Assembly (NCBI GenBank): GCA_905216075.1 | Contig: CAJMSO010000056.1 | Coordinates: 1 to 9,380 of the forward strand | Origin: an uncultured bacterium | Lineage (GTDB): Bacteria; Actinomycetota; Coriobacteriia; Coriobacteriales; Coriobacteriaceae | Direction: 5' to 3' | DNA: 9,380 nt | Shown here: in pieces, positions 1 to 4,923 of the stretch | How the letters are laid out: each line of letters starts with the position of its first letter | Position numbering within the stretch: the stretch's first letter is position 1 | Notes under the pieces: model-generated | Seen by the model: only the letters and a program-made list of their open reading frames with translations | What the model was told of the DNA's origin: nothing | Databases searched by the model: none | Position numbers and translations under genes: made by a program

Positions 1-5
1 AGGCG

Positions 6-290
6 ATGGCGAAGGCCGTCCACACGCGCCGCGAGCGCGCCGCGTTCAAGGCCGCCTGCAAGGCGGGCAACATCCCGCCCGAGGTCGCCATCGAGGCGCC
101 CATCGCGCAGAGGCTCAAGGTCGAGGAGTTCGCCAGCTCGTTCCCGGGCATCGGCCCGGTCACGGCGCAGAAGATCGTCAAGGCGTGCCACATCCGCGAC
201 GGCCGCCGCGTGAGCGGCCTGGGCTACATGCAGGGGCCGCGCCTCGTCGAGGCAATCAAGAGCCACATGACCGCGAAGGAGGACCAGTGA
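6..290 (+). CDS. mIHF-like integration host factor (actinobacterial type)
   Basis: A 94-residue basic protein. Residues 41-85 match the core of the actinobacterial integration host factor family (mIHF/sIHF): a helix-hairpin-helix-like FPGIGPVTAQKI at 46-57, then RRVSGLG at 67-73 followed by a C-terminal helix. Members of this family bind and bend DNA non-specifically. They compact the nucleoid and assist phage integrases such as that of mycobacteriophage L5. Length is close to the usual 100-110 residues. The N-terminus differs from the cellular proteins, being short and rich in Arg, Lys and Ala. The stop overlaps the GTG start of the ssb gene by three bases (GTGA), so the two are probably co-translated. 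The ATG lies only five bases inside the window, so an upstream start cannot be excluded. The family assignment is from remembered motifs. The role in phage replication, packaging or integration is inferred. Confidence 0.8.
   Translation: MAKAVHTRRERAAFKAACKAGNIPPEVAIEAPIAQRLKVEEFASSFPGIGPVTAQKIVKACHIRDGRRVSGLGYMQGPRLVEAIKSHMTAKEDQ
276..282 (+). promoter_or_regulatory. Ribosome binding site for ssb
   Basis: AAGGAGG lies four bases before the GTG at 287. It decides the start of the ssb gene, because the same frame is open well upstream (an ATG at 185) but only 287 gives a protein beginning at the canonical SSB N-terminus. Confidence 0.7.
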
Positions 291-763
291 GCATCAACCG
301 AGTGTGCATCAGCGGAAACCTCACCCGCGACCCGGAGCTTCGCGCCACCGCGGGCGGGACGCAGGTCCTGTCCTTTGGCGTGGCGGTAAACGACCGCCGC
401 CGCAACGCGCAGACGGGCGAGTGGGAGGACTATCCCAACTTCGTCGACTGCACGATGTTCGGCAACCGCGCCGAGGCCGTGGGACGATTCCTCGCCAAGG
501 GGATGAAGGTCGCCATCGAGGGCAAGCTGCGCTACAGCTCCTGGGAGCGCGACGGCCAGAAGCGCAGCAAGCTCGAGGTTATCGTCGACGAGATCGAGGT
601 CATGGTGCGCCGTGAGGGACAGACGCAGGCCCAGCCGCAGCAGAGCCTCGCGAACACGGTGCCCGTGCAGCCCCGGGCGCAGGCAGCGCCGCAGTGGAGC
701 GCCCAGCAGGCCTACGCCGCGGCCCCGCAGCCCGAGTTCTACGACGAGGACGTGCCGTTCTGA
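287..763 (+). CDS. ssb: Single-stranded DNA-binding protein
   Basis: A 158-residue SSB that coats single-stranded DNA during replication and recombination. The OB-fold domain spans about residues 1-110 and begins with the typical INRVCISGNLTRDPELR; conserved stretches VLSFGVAVND, DCTMFGNRAE and KGMKVAIEGKLRYSSWE follow. A Gln/Pro/Ala-rich linker (112-150) leads to the acidic tip DEDVPF, the peptide that docks SSB partner proteins. Length matches bacterial and phage SSBs. Translation starts at GTG 287, four bases after AAGGAGG and overlapping the mIHF-like gene. The stop shares a base with the next ATG (TGATG at 761-765). It sits in the phage replication module next to the initiator-like gene. 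Identification is secure. Confidence 0.96.
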   Translation: MSINRVCISGNLTRDPELRATAGGTQVLSFGVAVNDRRRNAQTGEWEDYPNFVDCTMFGNRAEAVGRFLAKGMKVAIEGKLRYSSWERDGQKRSKLEVIVDEIEVMVRREGQTQAQPQQSLANTVPVQPRAQAAPQWSAQQAYAAAPQPEFYDEDVPF

Positions 764-873
764 TGAGGCACGTACCCGACATCATCCGCGACCACTGGGA
801 GGCGGCACTGTTCGCCGCCTCCTTCTCCGCGGGTTTCCTGTTCTTCTCTTCGCTTTTATGGGGGTGGTTCTGA
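763..873 (+). CDS. Small predicted membrane peptide (36 aa)
   Basis: A 36-residue reading frame fills the gap between ssb and the initiator-like gene exactly, with TGATG junctions at both ends (761-765 and 871-875). The first 13 residues are polar and contain RDHWE. Residues 14-36 form one hydrophobic stretch rich in Ala, Phe, Leu and Trp (for example FAASFSAGFLFFSSLLWGWF), enough for a single membrane-spanning helix ending at the C-terminus. No family is recognised. The coupled start and stop and the clean hydrophobic segment argue for a real gene. The short length and lack of a strong ribosome binding site keep confidence moderate. It could be a small toxin-like or host-modifying membrane peptide, but nothing in the sequence shows which. 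Confidence 0.5.
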   Translation: MRHVPDIIRDHWEAALFAASFSAGFLFFSSLLWGWF

Positions 874-1763
874 TGGCCAAGGACTTCACGGTTTTCGCCG
901 ACTCGATAGCCGAGCTTTACGACGATTACGATCCGAACGACCCCGAGGACATGAGGGAGCGCATGATGCTCGCGGACGCGGTGCTCATGTACGGCCTCCA
1001 CGGGATTGAGATTGAGTTGCCCAAGAACGTCAAGAGGGCCTTCAAGGGACTCAAGAACGCCATCGACAACTCCAAGGAAAGGCGAGAGCAGGCCAAGAAA
1101 GGCGGCAGGCCCCGCAAGGCCAAGGCAGAGCCTGAGCATGAACCCAAGCCTGAGCAAAAACCCGAAACCGAGGTTTCCGAAAGCGAAAACCTAGGTTTTG
1201 AAAACGGGAAACCTAGGTTTTCAGAACCCGAAACCGAGGTTTCCGAAAGCGAAAACCCTAACCTAACCTGTCCTAGCTTAGCTTTACCTAGCCTAGCTTG
1301 TGTTGATGGTACGCGCGGCGGCGACACCGACGGCTTCACCCCGCCGACCCTGGACGAGTGCCGCGCGTACTTCGCCGCCAACTGCATCAGCGGCGACCCC
1401 GACAAGTTCTGGGCGCACTACGAGTCGCAGGGCTGGATCCGCTCGAACGGGATGCCCGTAACCTCGCTCAAGGCCGCGGCGATGCTATGGAACGGCAACC
1501 AGAAGCGCCTCGACGCCGAGGCCCATGCCCGCGGCAAGCCGACCGATGCCGAGATTCAGGCCGCCACGTTCAAGCCGACGAGGACGCCCGAGCAGACGAG
1601 GGCGGAGCTCGAGCGCAGGTGGCGCGAGGAACATCCGGGCATCGATCCGGCGAAGGTGAAGGCCCCGAGGGGGACGCCCGCCGACCCGGTGGCGCTCAAG
1701 GCGTACCAGGACGCGCGGCGTCTGCTGGATGCGAGGGCCGCATGCGAGAGGAGGGCGTCATGA
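873..1763 (+). CDS. Phage replication initiator-like protein (DUF6291-like N-terminus)
   Basis: A 296-residue protein. Residues 1-82 resemble the DUF6291 type: an acidic helical segment with LADAVLMYGLHGIEIELP, then AFKGLKNAID and a basic AKKGGRPRK. Residues 83-155 are a low-complexity linker rich in Glu, Pro and Ser, with a duplicated PETEVSESEN (97-106 and 119-128). Residues 156-212 (FTPPTLDECRAYF, KFWAHYESQGW, LKAAAMLWNGNQ) match the C-terminal module of phage replisome-organiser and DnaD-like proteins, thought to contact DNA or helicase loader. The rest (213-296) is charged and helical. The linker DNA carries a 22-bp-spaced palindromic array, as expected if the initiator gene holds its own origin, the arrangement known from lambda O. 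The ATG at 873 is chosen for its TGATG overlap with the upstream peptide; ATG 858 in the same frame is an alternative. A replication role is inferred from similarity and position. Confidence 0.72.
   Translation: MAKDFTVFADSIAELYDDYDPNDPEDMRERMMLADAVLMYGLHGIEIELPKNVKRAFKGLKNAIDNSKERREQAKKGGRPRKAKAEPEHEPKPEQKPETEVSESENLGFENGKPRFSEPETEVSESENPNLTCPSLALPSLACVDGTRGGDTDGFTPPTLDECRAYFAANCISGDPDKFWAHYESQGWIRSNGMPVTSLKAAAMLWNGNQKRLDAEAHARGKPTDAEIQAATFKPTRTPEQTRAELERRWREEHPGIDPAKVKAPRGTPADPVALKAYQDARRLLDARAACERRAS
1159..1257 (+). repeat. 33-bp direct repeat, two copies 66 bp apart
   Basis: Positions 1159-1191 and 1225-1257 are identical over 33 bases. Each copy starts with AACCCGAAACCGAGGTTTCC and encodes PETEVSESEN in the initiator-like protein. 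The 66-bp offset equals three 22-bp iteron steps and also 22 codons. Confidence 0.95.
1161..1257 (+). repeat. Iteron array: four palindromic units at 22-bp spacing
   Basis: Four dyads of the form AAACCnnGGTTT occur at 1164-1177 (GAAACCGAGGTTTC), 1186-1199 (AAAACCTAGGTTTT, a perfect palindrome), 1209-1220 (AAACCTAGGTTT) and 1230-1243 (GAAACCGAGGTTTC). Their centres are 1170.5, 1192.5, 1214.5 and 1236.5, exactly 22 bp apart, about two helical turns. A half unit (GCGAAAACC) follows at 1249-1257. Because 22 is not a multiple of three, the spacing is not explained by a protein repeat. That argues for protein-binding iterons, most likely the binding sites of the initiator encoded by the same gene. 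Confidence 0.85.
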
Positions 1764-2002
1764 GCTTGGACGACGAGAGGAACGAGAACATGGGCAGACC
1801 GAAGGGGTCCGCGAGCATCTACGACGACGGGCCGCGCAGTGCCCGCTGCGAGACGTGCGGGTTCTGCGCCGTGAGCGAGGCGGTCATGACGGCGTCTGGC
1901 GAGGGCCGCAAACGGTACACGTGCATGCGCTGCCCAGACTTCGTGCACACCACGCAGGGGCTCGCGAGGTGCAACTACTGGGAGGCGCGCCATGAGGGCT
2001 GA
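1760..2002 (+). CDS. Small Cys-rich zinc-ribbon-like protein
   Basis: An 80-residue protein with a CETCGFC cluster (Cys 30, 33, 36), a second pair CMRC (55, 58) and a further Cys 71. Two CxxC knuckles about 20 residues apart suggest a zinc ribbon. No family is recognised. The start at ATG 1760 overlaps the initiator-like stop (ATGA) and follows AGGAGGG at 1749-1755, a strong ribosome binding site. An internal ATG at 1790 is less likely. It overlaps the next gene by 11 bases. A role in nucleic-acid or protein binding is a guess from the metal site alone. Confidence 0.7.
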   Translation: MSLDDERNENMGRPKGSASIYDDGPRSARCETCGFCAVSEAVMTASGEGRKRYTCMRCPDFVHTTQGLARCNYWEARHEG

Positions 2003-2225
2003 GTCGCGGGACCGGCGCGGCGGCTACGTGCTCGTGTGCGGGCAGTGCGGCAGGCGGTTCCGCACGGCGTACAGGAACCAGAGGTACTGCTGCGGGTGGT
2101 GCGAGAACGTGGCGCACAGGAACGAGAGCAAGCGGCTCGTGGACGTGTACCTCGGCGCGAGGAGCGAGACGGGCCGCGAGATCAACGCCATGCGCACGGC
2201 GCTGGCGGAGGGGAGGTGCGTCTGA
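1992..2225 (+). CDS. Small zinc-finger protein (treble-clef-like)
   Basis: A 77-residue basic protein. Residues 16-45 read CGQCGRRFRTAYRNQRYCCG followed by WCENVAHR, a CxxC...CCxxC pattern (Cys 16, 19, 33, 34, 37). It is like the short treble-clef zinc fingers found alone or at the ends of DNA-binding proteins, where the form CxxCGKxF...RxYCxxxC is common. The remainder is a charged helix. GGAGG lies about seven bases before ATG 1992. The stop shares a base with the next start (TGATG at 2223-2227). The function is unknown; nucleic-acid binding is plausible. Confidence 0.7.
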   Translation: MRAESRDRRGGYVLVCGQCGRRFRTAYRNQRYCCGWCENVAHRNESKRLVDVYLGARSETGREINAMRTALAEGRCV

Positions 2226-2527
2226 TGCGGGATGGTTACAGGCTCGCGTTCGGCGCGTTCGACAAGCCGGATGCGCCCAAGGCGCAGGCGCTCAAGCCGC
2301 TTGAGGAGGCGGCCGAGGTGTTCGGCGCGTGGCAGGACTGCGACGACATGCGCCTCAGCCCGATCATGACGGCGCGCAGGGAGTACCGCCAGAGCCTTAT
2401 CGACGAGTGCATGGACGTGGTCCAGGCGGTCGTCAACCTGCTCGACGCCGAGGGGTTCACGCAGGAGGACGTGGACGCGGCCATCGGGCGCTGCAATGCG
2501 AGGAATTGGGAGAGGGGACGTTTGTGA
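2225..2527 (+). CDS. MazG-like nucleotide pyrophosphohydrolase
   Basis: A 100-residue helical protein bearing the MazG/all-alpha NTP pyrophosphatase signature. EEAAE at 27-31 gives the ExxE half and ECMD at 61-64 gives the ExxD half; these acidic residues bind magnesium. Such enzymes hydrolyse nucleoside triphosphates to monophosphate and pyrophosphate. In phages they are thought to clean the nucleotide pool or alter (p)ppGpp-type signalling. The single-domain length fits phage MazG-like proteins, and the end CNARNWERGRL resembles their usual basic C-terminus. It starts at ATG 2225, overlapping the previous stop, and ends in TGATG with the next gene. The family call is fairly sure; the substrate cannot be told. 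Confidence 0.75.
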   Translation: MRDGYRLAFGAFDKPDAPKAQALKPLEEAAEVFGAWQDCDDMRLSPIMTARREYRQSLIDECMDVVQAVVNLLDAEGFTQEDVDAAIGRCNARNWERGRL

Positions 2528-2835
2528 TGGAGACTTTGGATCAGATCAAGGCCGACGCGGTCGAGGTGTTCCATTTCGACCGCGAGTGCAGGCCGCAGGA
2601 CAGGGCGCACGCCTACCTGGGGAAATATCGCGTCAGGCGCGGCTACAACGACACGGCGATGCAGGTCGCGGTGACCGACATGATCGAGCGCGCCTACGAG
2701 GCGGGAAGGGCGGAGGTCGCCGGCGCGAACCTCGTGCAGAACCTGCGCCGCCAGCTGACGAGCATCGAGGCGACCGTCGGGGATGCCATCGACCTGCTCG
2801 ACGGGAGCACGGGGGCGGTGGAGTGCGATGAGTGA
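2527..2835 (+). CDS. Hypothetical phage protein (102 aa)
   Basis: A 102-residue acidic protein of no recognised family. It is predicted mainly helical: residues 1-20 (LDQIKADAVEVFHF), 45-65 (MQVAVTDMIERAYEAGRAEV) and 70-95 (LRRQLTSIEATVGDAIDLL) look amphipathic. There are no CxxC pairs and no membrane segment. The start ATG 2527 shares a base with the MazG-like stop. It overlaps the next gene by eight bases. Codon use and GC match the rest of the early operon. It is accepted as a gene for its coupling and for filling the interval exactly. Confidence 0.65.
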   Translation: METLDQIKADAVEVFHFDRECRPQDRAHAYLGKYRVRRGYNDTAMQVAVTDMIERAYEAGRAEVAGANLVQNLRRQLTSIEATVGDAIDLLDGSTGAVECDE

Positions 2836-3130
2836 CTCGAGGGTCGGCGGCTGCCCGATGGGGGTGACGGACGCCGCTATCGAGCGCACCTTCGGTGGGG
2901 TCTGCGAGCCTAGGATGTGCGGGAACTGCAGGCACTTCTGCGGCAGCGACATTCACGTCGACTACGGCTACTGCCACCTCGAGTTCGAGCGCGCCTTCGA
3001 CGCGGAGGCGCCAGAGCGCAAGGAGGGCTTTTGGCGGCTGGCGAAGTGGGCCGCGGCCTGGCTCATGGGAAACCTGCTGTACTGCGAGGACGAGTGCGGC
3101 GAGTGCCGCGACTACGAGGAGGTTGAGTGA
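2828..3130 (+). CDS. Cys-rich putative zinc-binding protein (100 aa)
   Basis: A 100-residue protein with nine cysteines. CGNCRHFC (31-38) and YGYCHLE (47-52) make one cluster; CEDECGECRDYEEVE at the C-terminus (Cys 86, 90, 93) makes a second. This CxxC-h-F...GxC layout occurs in many small uncharacterised phage proteins and would suit zinc or possibly an iron-sulphur site. Residues 68-85 (WRLAKWAAAWLMGNLLY) are aromatic and hydrophobic, perhaps a buried or membrane-associated helix. The start at ATG 2828 lies within the previous gene; ATG 2858 is an alternative. The stop shares a base with the next ATG. No function is assigned. Confidence 0.68.
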   Translation: MSDSRVGGCPMGVTDAAIERTFGGVCEPRMCGNCRHFCGSDIHVDYGYCHLEFERAFDAEAPERKEGFWRLAKWAAAWLMGNLLYCEDECGECRDYEEVE

Positions 3131-3537
3131 TGAGCGTCGAATTGCCCAAGGATGCCGAAGGTCGAGAGATTCCGCTTGATACCGTGGTGCTGTTCGGCGG
3201 CAACAGTAATGCCTACAACATCACTGGCTGGATATACGTCACCGACTTCGACCTGAGCAACAGCATGGCAGGTCAGTGGAGAGCGCTCACCGATAAGTTT
3301 ACAAGGCTCGACCCCGAGCTCATGTACCTCACCCCGTCCGACAGCTGGGAGAAGCTGCTTGAAGACTTGGGCGAGGCAGGTGACGCGCGGTATTACGAGG
3401 CTTGCGCCTACTTCCACAGAGACAAAGACGAAGATGGCTGTATATCGTGCCCAGGTGGCGAGGACGGCTGCGCTCGAATTGCCATGCGCGACATCGCCGA
3501 CCGCATCCGCAAGCTGAGGGGTGAGGACGATGCCTAA
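3130..3537 (+). CDS. Hypothetical phage protein with DSW-E-LLEDL motif (135 aa)
   Basis: A 135-residue acidic protein. Residues 1-70 look beta-rich (PLDTVVLFGGNSNAYNITGW, LMYLTP). DSWEKLLEDL at 71-80 introduces a C-terminal part with CISCPGGEDGC (104-114) and a final helix (MRDIADRIRKLRG). A DSWEKxxED segment followed by a short Cys cluster recurs, as I recall, in small uncharacterised proteins of gut actinobacterial and clostridial phages; the function is unknown. Start ATG 3130 follows GAGGAGG (3116-3122) and shares a base with the upstream stop. A GTG one codon upstream (3127) is possible. GC content falls from this gene onward compared with the upstream genes. Confidence 0.7.
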   Translation: MSVELPKDAEGREIPLDTVVLFGGNSNAYNITGWIYVTDFDLSNSMAGQWRALTDKFTRLDPELMYLTPSDSWEKLLEDLGEAGDARYYEACAYFHRDKDEDGCISCPGGEDGCARIAMRDIADRIRKLRGEDDA

Positions 3538-3730
3538 CGATTGCCCCTACTGCGGAAAGCCGCATTTCAACTTCGGCGATGACGAAGAGGGGGTCGAGAT
3601 GTGGATTAACGAGCCAAACGACGGCGAACACGTCATTGTTGTCGACCCTCCGTACGCATGGAGCATCCCGATCAATTACTGCCCGTTCTGCGGGCGCAAG
3701 CTGGAGAAGGTGAGGACTGATGTTGACTAG
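3530..3730 (+). CDS. Small zinc-ribbon protein (66 aa)
   Basis: A 66-residue protein made almost wholly of one zinc ribbon. CPYCGK lies at 5-10 and CPFCGRKLEK at 51-60, with about 40 residues between the two knuckles. The intervening part is acidic and contains MWINEPNDGEHVIVVDPPYA. The CPYCG...CPFCGRKL form is common in short phage proteins of unknown role. ATG 3530 is preferred; a GTG at 3521 in frame is the alternative. The gene overlaps the previous stop by eight bases and the next start by eleven. Confidence 0.72.
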   Translation: MPNDCPYCGKPHFNFGDDEEGVEMWINEPNDGEHVIVVDPPYAWSIPINYCPFCGRKLEKVRTDVD

Positions 3731-4043
3731 CAACCTTGTGCCGTGCTTCGTCCAGACGTTCAAGACGGACTCGAAGACCGGCTACGAGAAGGCGCTGCTC
3801 GTCGGCGTTTTCGACAAGACGACCACCGACCTCGACTGCTGCATATCCTCGAGCAGCAGGGATACGGGTAAAACCCGTCAGCCGGTTGCCGTGGTCATGC
3901 AAGAGGATGGCCGGCTGCGTGAGGTGAACGTATCGAATGTCATCATCGACGACTCGTATGAAGTGTTCGACATGTACTCGTGGACGTTCAACGAGAACGA
4001 CATAACCGAGCAGCTCGGGTTCCAGCGCAAGGAGGACGAATGA
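3720..4043 (+). CDS. Hypothetical phage protein (107 aa)
   Basis: A 107-residue protein of unrecognised family. The pattern is beta-rich: FVQTFKTDSK, EKALLVGVFDKTT, PVAVVMQEDGRLREVNVSNV and EVFDMYSWTFNEN. There is a CC pair (residues 40-41) but no CxxC knuckle, so it differs from its zinc-ribbon neighbours. GAAGGTGAGG lies just before ATG 3720. Start and stop overlap both neighbours (ATGA at 4040-4043), consistent with translation as part of the operon. Confidence 0.65.
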   Translation: MLTSNLVPCFVQTFKTDSKTGYEKALLVGVFDKTTTDLDCCISSSSRDTGKTRQPVAVVMQEDGRLREVNVSNVIIDDSYEVFDMYSWTFNENDITEQLGFQRKEDE

Positions 4044-4294
4044 GTGAGCTAGAGCTACTTGAAGGGCTGAAGCCGTGCCCGTTCTGCGGCAGACACAGCA
4101 CCATCATCAGGAGCGAGCAGGTATCGGCCTCGGGTATGACGCTGTACGCCGTCCGGTGCTACCGTTGCGGCGCAGATGGCCCGAAGGTCTACTCGTACGG
4201 TGGAGACGACCAGAACCTTGCGAAGGAGACGGCTGCGGTCTTTTGGAACGGGAGGGCAAGCGATGAGGGCGACGACCGATTACGTGCTCAATAG
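4040..4294 (+). CDS. Lar-like restriction-alleviation-family zinc-ribbon protein
   Basis: An 84-residue protein matching the layout of the Lar/restriction-alleviation family. LKPCPFCGR is at 10-18, RCYRCGADGPKV at 39-50, and the C-terminal AAVFWNGRA at 65-73 matches the family's final helix and WNxR motif. Lar of the Rac prophage modulates type I restriction, so some members protect incoming DNA. Most phage homologues, however, are named by this domain without tested function. Cys 13/16 and 40/43 should bind zinc. GGAGGACGA precedes ATG 4040. It overlaps the downstream HTH gene by 32 bases. The domain call is good; anti-restriction activity is inferred. Confidence 0.75.
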   Translation: MSELELLEGLKPCPFCGRHSTIIRSEQVSASGMTLYAVRCYRCGADGPKVYSYGGDDQNLAKETAAVFWNGRASDEGDDRLRAQ

Positions 4295-4487
4295 GAAGGC
4301 CATCCAACACTATCTGATTGACCGCGATCTCACGCAAGGCGATTTTGCCAAGACGCTCGGCATCTCGACTTCGTATTTCAGCGAGCTGCTGAACGGTCGT
4401 AAGAGTATTTCGTTGAAAATCCTATTCTCCATTGCCGAAGAGACAGGCATAGACATACACGAGCTCGTGATAGAGGTGTACGAATGA
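4263..4487 (+). CDS. Cro/CI-family helix-turn-helix regulator (XRE type)
   Basis: A 74-residue DNA-binding protein. The helix-turn-helix is clear: TQGDFAKTLG (24-33) as the second helix, then STSYFSELLNGRKSIS (35-50) with the recognition helix, followed by LKILFSIAEETGIDIHELV. The size is Cro-like, with no oligomerisation domain. The gene lies mid-operon and in the same direction as everything else, so it is not an obvious lysogeny switch with a divergent partner; it may tune early transcription. GGGAGGG precedes ATG 4263. Its target operator was not found. The stop overlaps the next start (ATGA). Confidence 0.82.
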   Translation: MRATTDYVLNRKAIQHYLIDRDLTQGDFAKTLGISTSYFSELLNGRKSISLKILFSIAEETGIDIHELVIEVYE

Positions 4488-4864
4488 TTACCGATGATGA
4501 GCGCCGCAATGTAGCGGCGAATATACGAAGCGCAGCCAACAGGCGCAAAAACGACCTGCAAGACGATCCCAACTACTCTCCGTTCGCCGCGCTCTATGCC
4601 GTGTTCTGCGGAGTCCGCGGTTGGCCTCATTACGAGGACTTGCTGCATCTTGCCGACCTAATCGACCGCCCGACGTGCCTCGACCTTGTCGAGCACAAGC
4701 AGGATCCGTTCATCCCGGGCAAGCGGATGGTCGACGGCTACTTCCACTGCTCCGACTGCGGATGGGATGGACAGATCTGGGAACATATCGGCTTTGGGGA
4801 CATGCTGGCGTATGAGGCCGTCCATTGCCCGAAGTGCGGGGCGATAATCGAGCGCCGTGCGTGA
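4484..4864 (+). CDS. Zinc-ribbon protein with N-terminal helical domain (126 aa)
   Basis: A 126-residue protein. Residues 1-75 are helical (DDERRNVAANIRSAANRRKN, YEDLLHLADLIDRPTCLDLV). Residues 86-121 form a zinc ribbon with CSDCGW (89-94) and CPKCGA (115-120). The N-terminal half resembles that of several uncharacterised phage proteins that start with a TDEERRxVAAxLR-like helix; the function is unknown. Start ATG 4484 overlaps the HTH gene stop. This is the last gene before a short gap (4865-4917) and the last of the lower-GC stretch. Confidence 0.7.
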   Translation: MITDDERRNVAANIRSAANRRKNDLQDDPNYSPFAALYAVFCGVRGWPHYEDLLHLADLIDRPTCLDLVEHKQDPFIPGKRMVDGYFHCSDCGWDGQIWEHIGFGDMLAYEAVHCPKCGAIIERRA

Positions 4865-4910
4865 GGTGGTCCCCGGCGCTTGGTATGGTAACCGAAGCAA
4901 ACCGAGCGCG

Positions 4911-4916
4911 AGGGGG
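4911..4916 (+). promoter_or_regulatory. Candidate ribosome binding site
   Basis: AGGGGG lies seven bases before ATG 4924 and one base before ATG 4918. Only the former has usable spacing, so 4924 is preferred as the start of the following gene. Confidence 0.45.
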
Positions 4917-4923
4917 TATGCGA

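Larger units (their letters stand above)
1159..1305 (+). other. Candidate phage replication origin
   Basis: The iteron array is followed by a lower-GC stretch with short repeats: CCTAACCTAACCTG at 1257-1270, then CCTAGCTTAGCTT (1272-1284) and CCTAGCCTAGCTT (1287-1299), 15 bp apart. Iterons beside an easily melted segment inside the initiator gene is the layout of lambdoid and many Gram-positive phage origins. No clear DnaA box was found. The functional call is inference from layout. Confidence 0.6.

Noticed and set aside
1161..1257. CRISPR array
   Set aside because: The repeat units are adjacent with no spacers, lie within a coding frame, and no cas genes are nearby.
926..1405. Minus-strand frame with repeated SLSETSVSGSENLGF-like sequence
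   Set aside because: The repetition is the iteron array read in reverse, not a genuine repeat protein.
2236..2952. 238-residue minus-strand frame across the MazG-like region
   Set aside because: Overlaps three coupled plus-strand genes with coherent products; no ribosome binding site or domain.
4865..4917. Promoter in the short gap before the HTH/zinc-finger gene
   Set aside because: A TATGGT is present at 4884-4889 but no -35-like hexamer is found at proper spacing.
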